Shown: positions 23,913 through 32,449 of the stretch, one piece after another
Layout: each line of letters opens with the position of its first letter
Numbering within the stretch: position 1 is the stretch's first letter
Origin: Clostridia bacterium
GTDB lineage: Bacteria > Bacillota > Clostridia > Oscillospirales > CAG-272
Length of the DNA: 39,939 nt
Assembly (NCBI GenBank): GCA_017631855.1
Contig: JAGBSP010000022.1
Coordinates: 1 to 39,939 of the forward strand
Direction: 5' to 3'
Translations under genes and position numbers: made by a program
Notes under the pieces: generated by a model
What the model was told of the DNA's origin: nothing
What the model saw: the letters and a program-made list of their open reading frames with translations, nothing else
The model's database searches: none

Positions 23913-24274
23913 GAAAGTTTTTGATCCAACTTTTTTCAAAAAGTTGGCAGGGTCTTGGGGCGGCGCCCCGAGTCGCTCTCCGCAGAGAGCGAAACTCCCA
24001 ATCGTTTCATAGCGCCCGAAAGGTGAATTTGCCTCAAAGAGGCAAAGAGGAAAACCACAAGTGGGGTTTTCCTTCCGTCCCTAAGATACATAAAAAAACA
24101 AAAAATAACATAGAACAAAAAAAGGGAAAAACCCCACTTGTGGTTTTTCCCTCTTTTCTGTCTGCGACAGAAAATTCACCCTTTTCGGGCGCTTTTGAAC
24201 GGTGGCGGGGCGTTGCCCCGTGCCCCATCAAAGAACTTTTTGAAAAAATTTCTTTGAAATCTCAAAAACTTTTC
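23913..24274. repeat. Two inverted copies of a structured intergenic repeat
   Basis: This 375-base gap between convergent genes contains no gene. It holds one repeat unit of about 160 bases (23913-24072) and a second in opposite orientation (24274-24125), around an AT-rich centre near 24100. Matching blocks, in order: GAAAGTTTTTGA against TCAAAAACTTTTC (24262-24274); a T/A-rich hairpin; GGGGCGGCGCCCC (23957) against GGGGCGTTGCCCC (24207); GCGCCCGAA...GGTGAATT (24012) against AATTCACC...TTCGGGCGC (to 24192); a 7-bp stem-loop; and the CCACAAGTGGGGTTTT block (24055) against AAAACCCCACTTGTGG. The 7-bp stem-loop is TTGCCTC/GAGGCAA in one copy and TTCTGTC/GACAGAA in the other, so pairing is kept while sequence changes. 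The left copy has an extra hairpin at 23973-23992. It may act as a terminator pair, a structured RNA or a non-autonomous mobile repeat. Confidence 0.85.
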
Positions 24275-25233
24275 ATTGATTTTCCTTGGTGCGTATTGCG
24301 CTCGTAGAGCAATTTATCGATATCGTTGATGACCGAGACCTTTTTGCGGCTCCATTCGGGGGCGAGCAGGTCGTCTGCCATTCCGTCGCCCGTGACGCGG
24401 GCGATGACAATATCCTCGGGCAAAAGCTCGATCGCATCGGCAACAAGAGAAACGTATTCTTCCTTTGTCAGCGGCTCATAGTTCCCTGCGAGATACTCCT
24501 CTGCCATCTTGGTTCCCTTGATAACGTGAAGCAAATGAATTTTTACCTGATCGGGGTGGAGCTCTGCGACCCGTCGGACGCTCTCCATCATCATGTCCCG
24601 CGTTTCGTCGGGCAGACCGAAAATCAAATGCACGCAGATGCCAATCTTCTCGGACGCCTCGCGAAGCCGTTGATATCCCTCCACGAATTCGGCAAAGGTA
24701 TGACCTCGGTTGATCCTTTTTGCCACCTCGTCGTGCACCGTTTGAAGTCCTAGCTCCACCGTCAGCACTGTGCGCTCCGCAAGCTCCGAAAGCAATTCGC
24801 AAACCTCCTCGGGCAAGCAATCGGCGCGCGTGGCGATATTCAGTCCGACCACGCCCTCCTGCGCGAGCGCTTCCTCAAAGAGCGCTCTCAACTGTTCTAT
24901 GGGTGCGTAGGTATTCGTATGCGCTTGAAAATACGGAATCGTGCGCTCGGTTGTCCACTTGGACGAGAGCTTTTCCCTCACTCTTCGGTATTGCTCGCTC
25001 ACCGACAGACTCGGAAGCTCTGCAAAATCTCCGCTTCCCCGCCCCGAGCAGTAAATGCAACCGCCCGTGCCGCACCGTCCGTCGATATTCGGGCAGGTAA
25101 ATCCCGCATTGATCGGGATTTTGGCGCATTTTCCGCCAAAGGTGTGGCGCAGATAATAGTCGTAGGTGTAATATCTTTTGTTGGTGTCGGTGAAGCGATA
25201 GGGATTTTCACTTCTCTGTGTTTTTTGTTTCAT
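24262..25233 (-). CDS. TIGR01212 (YhcC-type) radical SAM protein
   Basis: This 323-residue protein matches the TIGR01212 family of Elp3-like radical SAM enzymes. The cluster-binding motif is CPNIDG...GGCIYC, with C47, C59 and C62 in the usual places and an extra C54. The opening NKRYYTYDYYLRHTFGGKCAKIPINAGF is characteristic, and GLQTVHD and LIFGLPDETRD follow in the barrel. The reaction is not established. AAGGAAG stands before the ATG. The last codons (K-S-F-stop) lie in the outer end of the structured repeat at 24262-24274, so the repeat supplies the stop codon. It follows the aminotransferase gene by 60 bases, with a hairpin between. Confidence 0.93.
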   Translation of the reverse strand: MKQKTQRSENPYRFTDTNKRYYTYDYYLRHTFGGKCAKIPINAGFTCPNIDGRCGTGGCIYCSGRGSGDFAELPSLSVSEQYRRVREKLSSKWTTERTIPYFQAHTNTYAPIEQLRALFEEALAQEGVVGLNIATRADCLPEEVCELLSELAERTVLTVELGLQTVHDEVAKRINRGHTFAEFVEGYQRLREASEKIGICVHLIFGLPDETRDMMMESVRRVAELHPDQVKIHLLHVIKGTKMAEEYLAGNYEPLTKEEYVSLVADAIELLPEDIVIARVTGDGMADDLLAPEWSRKKVSVINDIDKLLYERNTHQGKSMKSF

Positions 25234-25254
25234 AAAACTTCCTTGATAGTGTCA

Positions 25255-25285
25255 AGCGGGATCATAGAGCTTCTACGATCCCGCT
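25255..25285 (-). terminator. Hairpin between aminotransferase and radical SAM genes
   Basis: AGCGGGATC (25255-25263) pairs with GATCCCGCT (25277-25285), with three further pairs in the loop. No T tract follows on the minus strand, so it may be an mRNA-stabilising stem rather than a true terminator. Confidence 0.45.
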
Positions 25286-25293
25286 GATATTAT

Positions 25294-26583
25294 TTAGTTC
25301 TTTTCTGCAATCAGCTTTTCCACAACGGCAAGGCGCACGCAAAGAACGAGCACCTCCATTGCTTCTCTGAGCTTGTCGTTGGTCGGGAACGAGGGAGAGA
25401 TACGAATGTTCGAATCCTTGGGATCCTTTCCGTAGGGATAGGTTGCTCCGACGTTCGTGAGCACGACGCCCGCTTCCTTACAAAGCGCATAGGTTCTCTT
25501 TGCGCATCCGTCTGCCACGTAAAGGCTGACGAAATATCCGCCCTTCGGCTTGGTCCATCTTCCCGCGCCCGTGCCTGCGAGTGCTTCGGTCAGCACCTCG
25601 TCGACGATCTCAAACTTAGGACGGAGAATGTCGGCAAGTTTTTGCATGTGCGCGTGAATGTTCTGGGCGCTTCCGAAATACTTGACGTGACGGAGCTGAT
25701 TGAGCTTGTCGTGTCCGATGGTCTGCATGCCCATAATCTTCTTGATCTGCGCGAGATTCTCGTCCGACGCCGCGATGATCGCCACACCCGCACCGGGGAA
25801 GGAGATCTTCGAGGTCGACGCAAAGTAGAATACTCGGTTGGGGTTGCCGCACTTCTCGCACTCCGAGAAGATGTCGAGCAGCACGTCGCCGCCCTCGGCA
25901 TACAGCTCGTGTACGGCGTATGCGTTATCCCAGAAAATACGGAAGTCGGGCGCCGCCGTCTTCATGCTTGCCAGACGGCGAACCGTTTCGTCGGAATAGG
26001 TAATTCCGTCGGGGTTCGAGTACTTGGGGTTACACCAAATACCCTTGATCGATGCGTCGGAAGCAACCAGCTTTTCCACCGTATCCATATCGGGTCCTTC
26101 GGGCGTCATATCGACGTTGATCATCTCAACACCGAGCGACTCGGTGACGCCAAAGTGACGGTCGTAGCCGGGGACGGGACACAGGAAGCGAACCTTCTCT
26201 TCCTTTCCCCAAGGTCTTTCACTTCCAGCCACGCCGTAAAGCATTGCTCTTGCGACGGCATCGTACATCAGATTGAGCGAGGAGTTGCCCGCCACGATGA
26301 TGTTCTTCTCGGGGATCTCGAGCAGATCGGCAAAGAGCTTCTTTGCCTCGGGAAGTCCGTCGAGCACGCCGTAGTTACGGCAGTCAAAGCCGTTCTCGGC
26401 AAAGCAGTCCTCGGTATGAGAAAGCGTGGTCAGCATATCCTCCACGAGATCCAGCTGTGCGGCGCTCGGCTTTCCTCTTGAAAGGTCGAGCGACAGATTT
26501 TTTGCCTTGATCTCCTCGTATTGCTTCTGCAGAAGGCTCTGCTCTTCTCTCAAAGCCTCAGCACTCATCTCAAAATAGTTCAT
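25294..26583 (-). CDS. PLP-dependent aminotransferase, aspartate aminotransferase subgroup Ic type
   Basis: This 429-residue protein fits the family typed as Aminotran_MocR or class Ic aspartate aminotransferases. Landmarks are [17 protein letters not shown] near residue 30, AGNSSLN near 98, [17 protein letters not shown] near 184, FWDNAYAVH (D219, Y222) and [11 protein letters not shown] with the cofactor lysine K259. It lacks the helix-turn-helix domain of MocR regulators, so it is an enzyme, most likely using aspartate and 2-oxoglutarate. The start at 26583 is chosen for GGAGG five bases upstream; a longer in-frame reading by 14 residues overlaps the promoter region. It has its own promoter at 26635-26663. 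Confidence 0.9.
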   Translation of the reverse strand: MNYFEMSAEALREEQSLLQKQYEEIKAKNLSLDLSRGKPSAAQLDLVEDMLTTLSHTEDCFAENGFDCRNYGVLDGLPEAKKLFADLLEIPEKNIIVAGNSSLNLMYDAVARAMLYGVAGSERPWGKEEKVRFLCPVPGYDRHFGVTESLGVEMINVDMTPEGPDMDTVEKLVASDASIKGIWCNPKYSNPDGITYSDETVRRLASMKTAAPDFRIFWDNAYAVHELYAEGGDVLLDIFSECEKCGNPNRVFYFASTSKISFPGAGVAIIAASDENLAQIKKIMGMQTIGHDKLNQLRHVKYFGSAQNIHAHMQKLADILRPKFEIVDEVLTEALAGTGAGRWTKPKGGYFVSLYVADGCAKRTYALCKEAGVVLTNVGATYPYGKDPKDSNIRISPSFPTNDKLREAMEVLVLCVRLAVVEKLIAEKN

Positions 26584-26634
26584 AAAATCCTCCAAAAATT
26601 CTTCCCATTTCGGGGCAAAAAACATATCTTGTAT

Positions 26635-26663
26635 ATTGTATCACAGTTTTTTCAAAAAAGCAA
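26635..26663 (-). promoter_or_regulatory. Sigma-A promoter of the aminotransferase gene
   Basis: On the minus strand TTGCTT (26663-26658), 17 bases and TACAAT (26640-26635), with TGA directly before the -10 box. The -35 box is weaker than elsewhere in the window. Confidence 0.65.
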
Positions 26664-26691
26664 GAATTATTTTTGGATTTTGCAAATTTTT

Positions 26692-29124
26692 TTAATTTTT
26701 TTCTGTTTTATCCCTATTTTGCCAAAATCTACGCATAATTTCTGCAAGTGATCTTGCATTTCCTGCATATTGCACCCCTTGCCAGTGGGCGGGAAACATC
26801 GCTCGGTACTTGGGAGTTGCGTAGCGGTCGTCCACGAGCACGGCGACGCCTTGATCGCTCTGCTGACGGATCACTCGACCGACCGCCTGCAGCACTCTCG
26901 TCATTCCAGGATAGGTGTAGGCGTAGTCGTAACCCTGCGCCTCTTCCCTATCAAAATATTCCTGAATCATATTCCGCTCGTTGGAAAGCCCCGGAATGCC
27001 CACACCGAAGATGATTGAGCCGATCAGACGGCTGCCCGGAAGGTCGACGCCCTCCGAAAACGCACCGCCCAGCACGCAAAATCCTACGCGCAGATGTCCC
27101 AGATCCTCGCGAAATGCCTGAAGAAATTCTTCTTTTTCTCTCATTCCCATTCCCTGCTTCTGCACGACGACCTCGACCTTGGGATATTTTTTACAAAATG
27201 CGCCCAACACTCGCTCGAGAAGCTCGTAGGACGGGAAATACGCAATATAGTTGCCCGCCTTGGCGCTGACCGTGGCGGCGATGACCGCCGCATAGCGCGC
27301 ATCGTTCTTCTGACGGTCGTCGAAGCGAACGCTCAGATAGTCCGCCACCGCCACCGAAAGGTTTTCGGGGGCAAAGGGGGACGGAAGAGCGATGCTTTTT
27401 GCGTGCCTTGCGCCGCCGAGCACGTCGCAAAAATATTCGGACGGCGTCAGCGTTGCCGAAAAGAGGATGCTTGACTTTGCCCGACGAAGGAGCGCGTCCA
27501 TGATGGGCGAGGGGTCAAGACAATAGGTTTTCACCGTCAGATCTCCGCCCGAGAGCTCGACGTAGGAGAGAAATCCCTCCTCGAAGAATTCGCCCACCGC
27601 CAGATATTTGCGCACGCGGGAGGCAAGGTTTGAAAACATTCCCCAATAGGGCGACTCGGCGTTTTTCTTCAGCCAACCGTCGATCCTTCGGCGGAAGATC
27701 TCAAGCTCTGTATTGAGATTCTGAAGAGGAGAGCGGCAGAGATAGAAGCCTTTCTCATTGCCGTCGGCGTCCTTGACGATCTCCTCGCGGCAGAGCTCGC
27801 GCAGGTGTCCGAGCGCCATTTGGGCGGCATAGGTCCAATCGACAAGGCTCTTTTCCTCTGCGCCAAGCTTTGAGAGCACCTCCTCAAATTCGGAGCGTCG
27901 AAGGGTTGCCGAGTACATATCTCTGGCGCGGTCGGCAAGGTTGTGCGCCTCGTCGATGAGAAACGCGTATCTCTGGCGTGCGCCTCCCTCTCCGAAATAG
28001 CGTCGGAAGTAGACCGACGGATCGAAGGCATAGTTATAGTCGCAGATCACGACGTCGCAATATTCCGAAAGGTCAAGCGAAAATTCGTACGGACAGATCC
28101 GATGCTTGTTTGCCACCTCGCAAATGATTTGACGCGAGTATCCGTTCTTCGATTCAAGAAGCTCAAGGAGAGCCGCGGGCAGGCGGTCATAATATCCTCT
28201 TGCTCTCTCACAGTCGTCACCGTTGCATCGACTGCGTCCCTCGTCGCTTTTCATTCCGCCGTGGCAGGTGCAGAGCTGTTCCTTTGCCGTAATGACCGCC
28301 ACACGGAGCTTTGCTCCCGCCTTATGGAGCAGGCTTGCGGCGCGGTATGCTTCCCGCCTCGTGCTTGCCTTAGCGGTCAGATAGAAGATCTTATCGATCT
28401 CTCCCCGTCCGAGTGCGCGCACGGCGGGATAGAGAGAGGACATGGTTTTTCCCGTGCCCGTGGGTGCTTCGACAAAGAGCCGCTGACCCTTTCGGATGGC
28501 GCGATAGCTCTCTCGGATCATCATCTCCTGCCCCTCACGAAGCTCGGGATAAGGGAATTTTACCCACGCCGCCGAGGGGAGCGTTTCTGTTTTTCGCTTG
28601 ACAAGCAACCGCGCGAAGCGAACGACGCGCAAAAGAAGCTCCCTATAAAATTCACGAAGCTCCTCGACCTTATAACAATAGTGGAAATATTTGATCTTTC
28701 CCGTTTCGACGTGGTAATAGGTCAGCCGTGCGCGGATCTCGGGGAGCTCGTTGCGCAGTGCCAGAAAATAGGCGTAGCACTTGAGCTGTGCGAGAAAGAC
28801 CTCGCGCGGTGGAAAAAAGAAGTCGTAGCTGTGGACGCACTTGATCTCGTCAACCGTGAGTCCGTCCTCGCGGCGAATGACTCCGTCGGCTCTGCCGCTG
28901 ACGGTAAAATACAGTCCCTCGCAGAGTGTTGTATTACTCAGCGCGACCTCGGCATTGTAAAAACCGCCTGCCTCTGCCTGAAGCTTGCGGTGCACCTTAC
29001 CGCCATCGACCGACACGTCGCCGTCGGCACCAAAATAAGCGCCGAGATCCCCGCGGCGGCACGCAAGCTCACAAAGAGATCGCACCGACGCTTCGATGGC
29101 AAGGGTATCTTCATTATAGCGCAT
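26692..29124 (-). CDS. PD-(D/E)XK nuclease and Rad3/XPD/DinG-type DNA helicase fusion
   Basis: This 810-residue protein joins two activities. Residues about 1-180 look like a Cas4/RecB-type nuclease domain: GRADGVI with D80, VDEIKC with E93 and K95, then QLKCYAYFLA. The rest is a superfamily 2 helicase of the Rad3/DinG group: Walker A EAPTGTGKT (219-227), an iron-sulphur region with C285, C287, C300, C305 and C344, the DEAH box at 391-394, and GRVIRQQSDQG near the C terminus. Members unwind DNA 5' to 3' in repair. The usual fourth nuclease cysteine of Cas4 is not seen, so the nuclease may lack its own cluster. It is a single gene with its own promoter. No Cas genes or CRISPR repeats are near, so a repair role is more likely than type IV CRISPR DinG. 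Confidence 0.9.
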   Translation of the reverse strand: MRYNEDTLAIEASVRSLCELACRRGDLGAYFGADGDVSVDGGKVHRKLQAEAGGFYNAEVALSNTTLCEGLYFTVSGRADGVIRREDGLTVDEIKCVHSYDFFFPPREVFLAQLKCYAYFLALRNELPEIRARLTYYHVETGKIKYFHYCYKVEELREFYRELLLRVVRFARLLVKRKTETLPSAAWVKFPYPELREGQEMMIRESYRAIRKGQRLFVEAPTGTGKTMSSLYPAVRALGRGEIDKIFYLTAKASTRREAYRAASLLHKAGAKLRVAVITAKEQLCTCHGGMKSDEGRSRCNGDDCERARGYYDRLPAALLELLESKNGYSRQIICEVANKHRICPYEFSLDLSEYCDVVICDYNYAFDPSVYFRRYFGEGGARQRYAFLIDEAHNLADRARDMYSATLRRSEFEEVLSKLGAEEKSLVDWTYAAQMALGHLRELCREEIVKDADGNEKGFYLCRSPLQNLNTELEIFRRRIDGWLKKNAESPYWGMFSNLASRVRKYLAVGEFFEEGFLSYVELSGGDLTVKTYCLDPSPIMDALLRRAKSSILFSATLTPSEYFCDVLGGARHAKSIALPSPFAPENLSVAVADYLSVRFDDRQKNDARYAAVIAATVSAKAGNYIAYFPSYELLERVLGAFCKKYPKVEVVVQKQGMGMREKEEFLQAFREDLGHLRVGFCVLGGAFSEGVDLPGSRLIGSIIFGVGIPGLSNERNMIQEYFDREEAQGYDYAYTYPGMTRVLQAVGRVIRQQSDQGVAVLVDDRYATPKYRAMFPAHWQGVQYAGNARSLAEIMRRFWQNRDKTEKN

Positions 29125-29161
29125 AGCAATCTCCTTTCAAGTCACAGGTTTCTTTACTTCA

Positions 29162-29191
29162 ATTATATCACGACAGCAGAGCATTCGTCAA
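29162..29191 (-). promoter_or_regulatory. Sigma-A promoter of the nuclease-helicase gene
   Basis: On the minus strand TTGACG (29191-29186), an 18-base spacer and TATAAT (29167-29162), with TGA directly before the -10 box. Confidence 0.75.
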
Positions 29192-29247
29192 TATCCACCT
29201 CTAAAATTTCCATTATTTTAGGGGTACCATTTTCCGCTCCGAACGAT

Positions 29248-29253
29248 TATAAT
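29248..29253 (+). promoter_or_regulatory. Probable -10 box of the mecA promoter
   Basis: TATAAT lies 37 bases before the mecA start, but the expected -35 position (about 29225, TACCAT) fits poorly, so an activator or a weak promoter is possible. Confidence 0.4.
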
Positions 29254-29289
29254 TGTATCAAAGGGATTTTTCCCAAGGAAGGAGAAACA

Positions 29290-29910
29290 ATGGAACTGAT
29301 CCGCATTGACGAAGAAAAGCTGAAAATCATTCTCTCACACGAGGATCTGATGGAATTTGAAATCGACGAGAGCGAGCTCGATTATGCCAACACCGAAACC
29401 AAACGAATGTTTTGGGAGCTTTTGCGCCGCGCAAAGCTCTCGACAGGCTTCGATACCGACGGGCATCGCGTCCTTGTTCAGCTCTATCCCTCTCGCGAGG
29501 GCGGTTGCGAGCTTTTTGTCACAAGGCTCGGCATTCTTTGCCATCATTGCGATTTTGACGATTACGGGGAGGACGATGACGTGAACCTTGCAAAGCATTC
29601 CCGACACTCTTTGTACGGAGAACCCCAAAGTGCGTTTGGCTTTGACACCCTTGCGCCTCTTTTGTGCGTCTGCCGACGTCTCCGCGCGCTTGACTACGAC
29701 GGAAACAGTGACGTCTATCACGCAGAGGATGGGCGCTATTATCTTTTTCTGGAGGACGTATCCCCCACCAATTCTTTTTCGGTGGACGAATTCTCTTTTT
29801 TGCATGAATACGGTACATCCGAGCCGACCGACACGCTGCGAACGCATCTCTTGGAGCACGGCTCTCCTGTCTGCCTTGGGAACGCGACCTCTCTTCTTGG
29901 CGTTCTCTGA
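29290..29910 (+). CDS. mecA: MecA-family adaptor protein
   Basis: This 206-residue protein has the MecA layout. The N-terminal substrate-binding part opens with MELIRIDEEKLKIILSHEDL and continues with FWELLRRAKLSTGF. An acidic linker (DFDDYGEDDD) is near residues 88-97. The C-terminal ClpC-binding domain has the LAPLLCVCRRL helix, YHAEDGRYYLFLE, and a final EFSFLHEYG segment. MecA hands substrates to the ClpC unfoldase and in Bacillus controls competence. GGAGAA precedes the ATG; a much longer open reading frame upstream is antisense to the helicase gene and discarded. clpC lies 2.5 kb downstream on the same strand. Confidence 0.92.
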   Translation: MELIRIDEEKLKIILSHEDLMEFEIDESELDYANTETKRMFWELLRRAKLSTGFDTDGHRVLVQLYPSREGGCELFVTRLGILCHHCDFDDYGEDDDVNLAKHSRHSLYGEPQSAFGFDTLAPLLCVCRRLRALDYDGNSDVYHAEDGRYYLFLEDVSPTNSFSVDEFSFLHEYGTSEPTDTLRTHLLEHGSPVCLGNATSLLGVL

Positions 29911-29976
29911 GTGTGACACCATTTTCCTCTTTCCGCATATATTGACAAAGAAAACCAAACAGAAAGGGGTATTACG

Positions 29977-30396
29977 ATGAATCAAGCACCGCAAAGCACC
30001 GATTCGATCGGTTATCTTCAGGTCAAGGTCACGACGGCGCGTGGCGCCATTCCCTTGGCGGACGCCACCGTCATTCTTCGCGGAAACACACCCGAAACCT
30101 CGGGCGTGATGCTCTCTCTGCGCACCGATCGCGACGGGAAAACCGAACGCATCTCCCTGCCCACACCGCCAATCTCCGAGTCCGAAACGCCGAACGGAGC
30201 TACGCCCTTTGCCGTCTACAACGTCGACGTTTCGAAAGAGGGCTATCTTCCGCTGAGCATCGAGAATATTCCCATTTTCCCCTCGATCCTCTCGATCCAA
30301 CCCGCCGTGATGCTCCCCGCTCCGCCGATGTTCGGGGATTTTATCGGAGAATTTCCCTCCACGGTCGTCCCCGAGCCGCCCTCGGCAGACCTTTGA
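29977..30396 (+). CDS. Small beta-sandwich protein, carboxypeptidase-regulatory-like
   Basis: This 139-residue protein opens with GYLQVKVTTARGAIPLADATVIL and continues with LRTDRDGKT, the pattern of a carboxypeptidase regulatory-like (CarboxypepD_reg) or transthyretin-like beta sandwich, over residues about 12-100. The tail is proline-rich (LPAPPMF, VPEPPS). There is no signal peptide or membrane segment. AAAGGGG stands before the start. It is followed 12 bases later by the SpoIID/peptidoglycan-binding gene and is surely in the same operon. Such small domains are found beside peptidoglycan-binding proteins in Clostridia, but the function is unknown. An in-frame connection with neighbouring genes is not seen. 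Confidence 0.78.
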   Translation: MNQAPQSTDSIGYLQVKVTTARGAIPLADATVILRGNTPETSGVMLSLRTDRDGKTERISLPTPPISESETPNGATPFAVYNVDVSKEGYLPLSIENIPIFPSILSIQPAVMLPAPPMFGDFIGEFPSTVVPEPPSADL

Positions 30397-30408
30397 GGAG
30401 GTGGACGT

Positions 30409-31809
30409 ATGGACGCAAGGCTTCCTTATATTCCCGAAACCGTCACCGTGCACCTCGGCGCGCCCACCGAAAACGCGCCAAACGTGACGCTTCCCTTTGT
30501 GGACTACATTGCCAACGTCGCCTCAAGCGAGATCTATCCCACCTGGCCCGAGAGTGCCATCCGCGCCAACATTTACGCGCAGATTTCCTTTGCGCTCAAC
30601 CGCATTTATACCGAATATTACCGTGTACGCGGCTATGATTTTGATATTACGAACTCGACGGCAATCGATCAGTATTTTGTCGACGGGCGAGATATTTACG
30701 AAAATATCTCGCAGATCGTCAGCGAAATTTTTGACACCTACATCGTCCGTCGAGGAAGCGTTGAGCCGCTCTTTGCGCAGTTCTGTAACGGCACGACGGT
30801 CACCTGCGCGGGACTTTCGCAATGGGGGTCGGTGTCGCTTGCGAACGAGGGCTACACGCCCTACGAAATTCTGCAATATTATTACGGCGAGGATATTGAT
30901 CTTCGCGAAGACACGCCCGTGATGGGCATCACCTCTTCTCTGCCCGACCGTCTGCTCCGTCTCGGTACGGCGGGAGACGACGTACGGCAGATCCAGATCC
31001 GCCTCAACCGCATCTCGGCAAATTACCCCTCGATCCCGAAGATCGCCATTCCCGACGGTGTCTTTTCCTTTGACACCGAGGACGCCGTACGCCGCTTTCA
31101 GGAGGTCTTTTCTCTGCCCGCCGACGGCATTGTGGGCAAGTCGACCTGGTACGCCATTCAGTTTATTTACAACGCCGTCAAGCGCCTCAGCGAGCTCAAT
31201 TCCGAGGGAATCGCCCTCTCCGAGGTCACCCAGCAGTACGGCGGTCCGCTTTCCGAGGGATCGGTAGGGCTCGAGGTGCAGAACGTTCAGTATCTTCTGT
31301 CCTATCTCTCGGAGTTTTACAACACCATTCCGCCCGTTTCCATCGACGGCGTGTTTGGTCCTGCCACCACGGCGGCGGTCGCAGCGTTTCAATCGACCTT
31401 TGAGCTCCCCGTGACGGGAGAGTTCGGCTTTGACGATTGGGACGTTCTCTACCGCACCTATCTCGGCTTTCTCGAAACCATTCCCTTCGAGTACGTCGAA
31501 GGCAACGTACTCCCCTATCCCGGCATTCCGCTCCGTCTTGGCTCACAGGACGACTCGGTGCGTGTGTTGCAGGAATATCTGAATTTTATCTCGGGAAGCA
31601 TTGACGAAATCCCCTCGGTGAGTGTGACGGGATATTTCGGAGAGCAGACGCAGAGCGCTGTGCTCTCCGCGCAGCGCTTTTTGGGAATTCCCGACAACGG
31701 TACGGTCGGTAGTGTAACGTGGAATGGAATTGCCGATCTTTACGACGATCTTTATCGCGGCTCTCGTCTGGGCGAAGGACAGTACCCCGGCTACGACGTC
31801 GGACGTTAG
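30409..31809 (+). CDS. SpoIID-like domain fused to three peptidoglycan-binding repeats
   Basis: This 466-residue protein begins with a compact SpoIID/LytB-like domain (about 5-162): VDYIANVASSEIYPTWPE with E41 in the place of the catalytic Glu of SpoIID lytic transglycosylases, and GLSQWGSVSLANEGYTPYEIL at 135-155. C126 and C133 lie near the place of the SpoIID metal site. Three PG_binding_1 repeats follow at about 188-252, 284-349 and 380-445, each with the G-x-DGxFG...A-x-xxFQ pattern. The central part of SpoIID is shortened. No signal peptide is seen, which is odd for a wall enzyme; mother-cell or spore location would fit. GAGGAGGTG precedes the ATG. Confidence 0.85.
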   Translation: MDARLPYIPETVTVHLGAPTENAPNVTLPFVDYIANVASSEIYPTWPESAIRANIYAQISFALNRIYTEYYRVRGYDFDITNSTAIDQYFVDGRDIYENISQIVSEIFDTYIVRRGSVEPLFAQFCNGTTVTCAGLSQWGSVSLANEGYTPYEILQYYYGEDIDLREDTPVMGITSSLPDRLLRLGTAGDDVRQIQIRLNRISANYPSIPKIAIPDGVFSFDTEDAVRRFQEVFSLPADGIVGKSTWYAIQFIYNAVKRLSELNSEGIALSEVTQQYGGPLSEGSVGLEVQNVQYLLSYLSEFYNTIPPVSIDGVFGPATTAAVAAFQSTFELPVTGEFGFDDWDVLYRTYLGFLETIPFEYVEGNVLPYPGIPLRLGSQDDSVRVLQEYLNFISGSIDEIPSVSVTGYFGEQTQSAVLSAQRFLGIPDNGTVGSVTWNGIADLYDDLYRGSRLGEGQYPGYDVGR

Positions 31810-31820
31810 GAGGAAATGCT

Positions 31821-32345
31821 ATGCCTAATCGAACTAATGATACCGCCGTACGCAATCTGCAACGCTATCTGCGCCGTCTTTCCTTCGAGGAAAACGCCAT
31901 TCTTCCCGTCCCCATCGACGGAATTTTCGATACGAGGACCGAAGAAGCGCTGATGGAATTTCAGAGAATGTACGAACTCCCCGTGACAGGACGCGCCGAC
32001 CGTGGGACGTGGGATCTTCTCTTTGCGGAATATCTTCGTCTGAGCGAAGAAGAGGACCGCATCGAGGCGATCGACCTCTTTCCGAAGGTTCCGCCGAATT
32101 ACGTCACGACGCTCGGAGAGGAGAGCGCCTTTATTCTTCTCTTGCAATGGCTTCTTTCCGAGCTTCTCGTGATCTACGACACCCTCCCCGAATTTGCTCG
32201 GAGCGGTCGCTTTGATCAGCCGACCTCGGACGCGGTTCGGGAGTTCCAAAGAATTCAGCGCATCGAAGAAACGGGACTCGTCGACCGCAATACTTGGAAC
32301 CGTATCGCAAGAGAATATGGTTTTCTGACGCAGAATCCTCTTTGA
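31821..32345 (+). CDS. Small protein of two peptidoglycan-binding repeats
   Basis: This 174-residue protein consists of two PG_binding_1 repeats, at about 8-71 (VPIDGIFDTRTEEALMEFQ) and 98-163 (GRFDQPTSDAVREFQ), with no other domain. It has no signal peptide. TAGGAGGAAATG gives a good ribosome site, and a longer in-frame reading extending into the previous gene is rejected for that reason. It follows that gene by 11 bases and shares its repeat type, so it may have arisen by partial duplication of the neighbour's C terminus. The likely role is binding or scaffolding of peptidoglycan, perhaps in spore cortex assembly. Confidence 0.85.
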   Translation: MPNRTNDTAVRNLQRYLRRLSFEENAILPVPIDGIFDTRTEEALMEFQRMYELPVTGRADRGTWDLLFAEYLRLSEEEDRIEAIDLFPKVPPNYVTTLGEESAFILLLQWLLSELLVIYDTLPEFARSGRFDQPTSDAVREFQRIQRIEETGLVDRNTWNRIAREYGFLTQNPL

Positions 32346-32449
32346 TTTTTTGACTTTGATCAATTTTTTGCCCGCCGTCTGCGTACAATAGAGATACGGT
32401 GGGCAATACTTTTTCAAACAAAAGATTAGGAGAAGGGTCAAAATCATTT

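Noticed and set aside
23921..24307. Open frames inside the intergenic repeat
   Set aside because: They run through hairpins and have low-complexity, non-conserved products.
26692..29124. Type IV CRISPR DinG (CasDinG)
   Set aside because: No csf or cas genes and no repeat array in the neighbourhood.
27943..29289. Long plus-strand extension upstream of mecA
   Set aside because: It is antisense to the helicase gene; the true mecA start at 29290 has a ribosome site and family-typical N terminus.
32343..32373. CtsR operator before clpC (TTTTGAC-TTTGATC repeat)
   Set aside because: CtsR sites are heptad repeats with three bases between; here the halves abut and only partly match.
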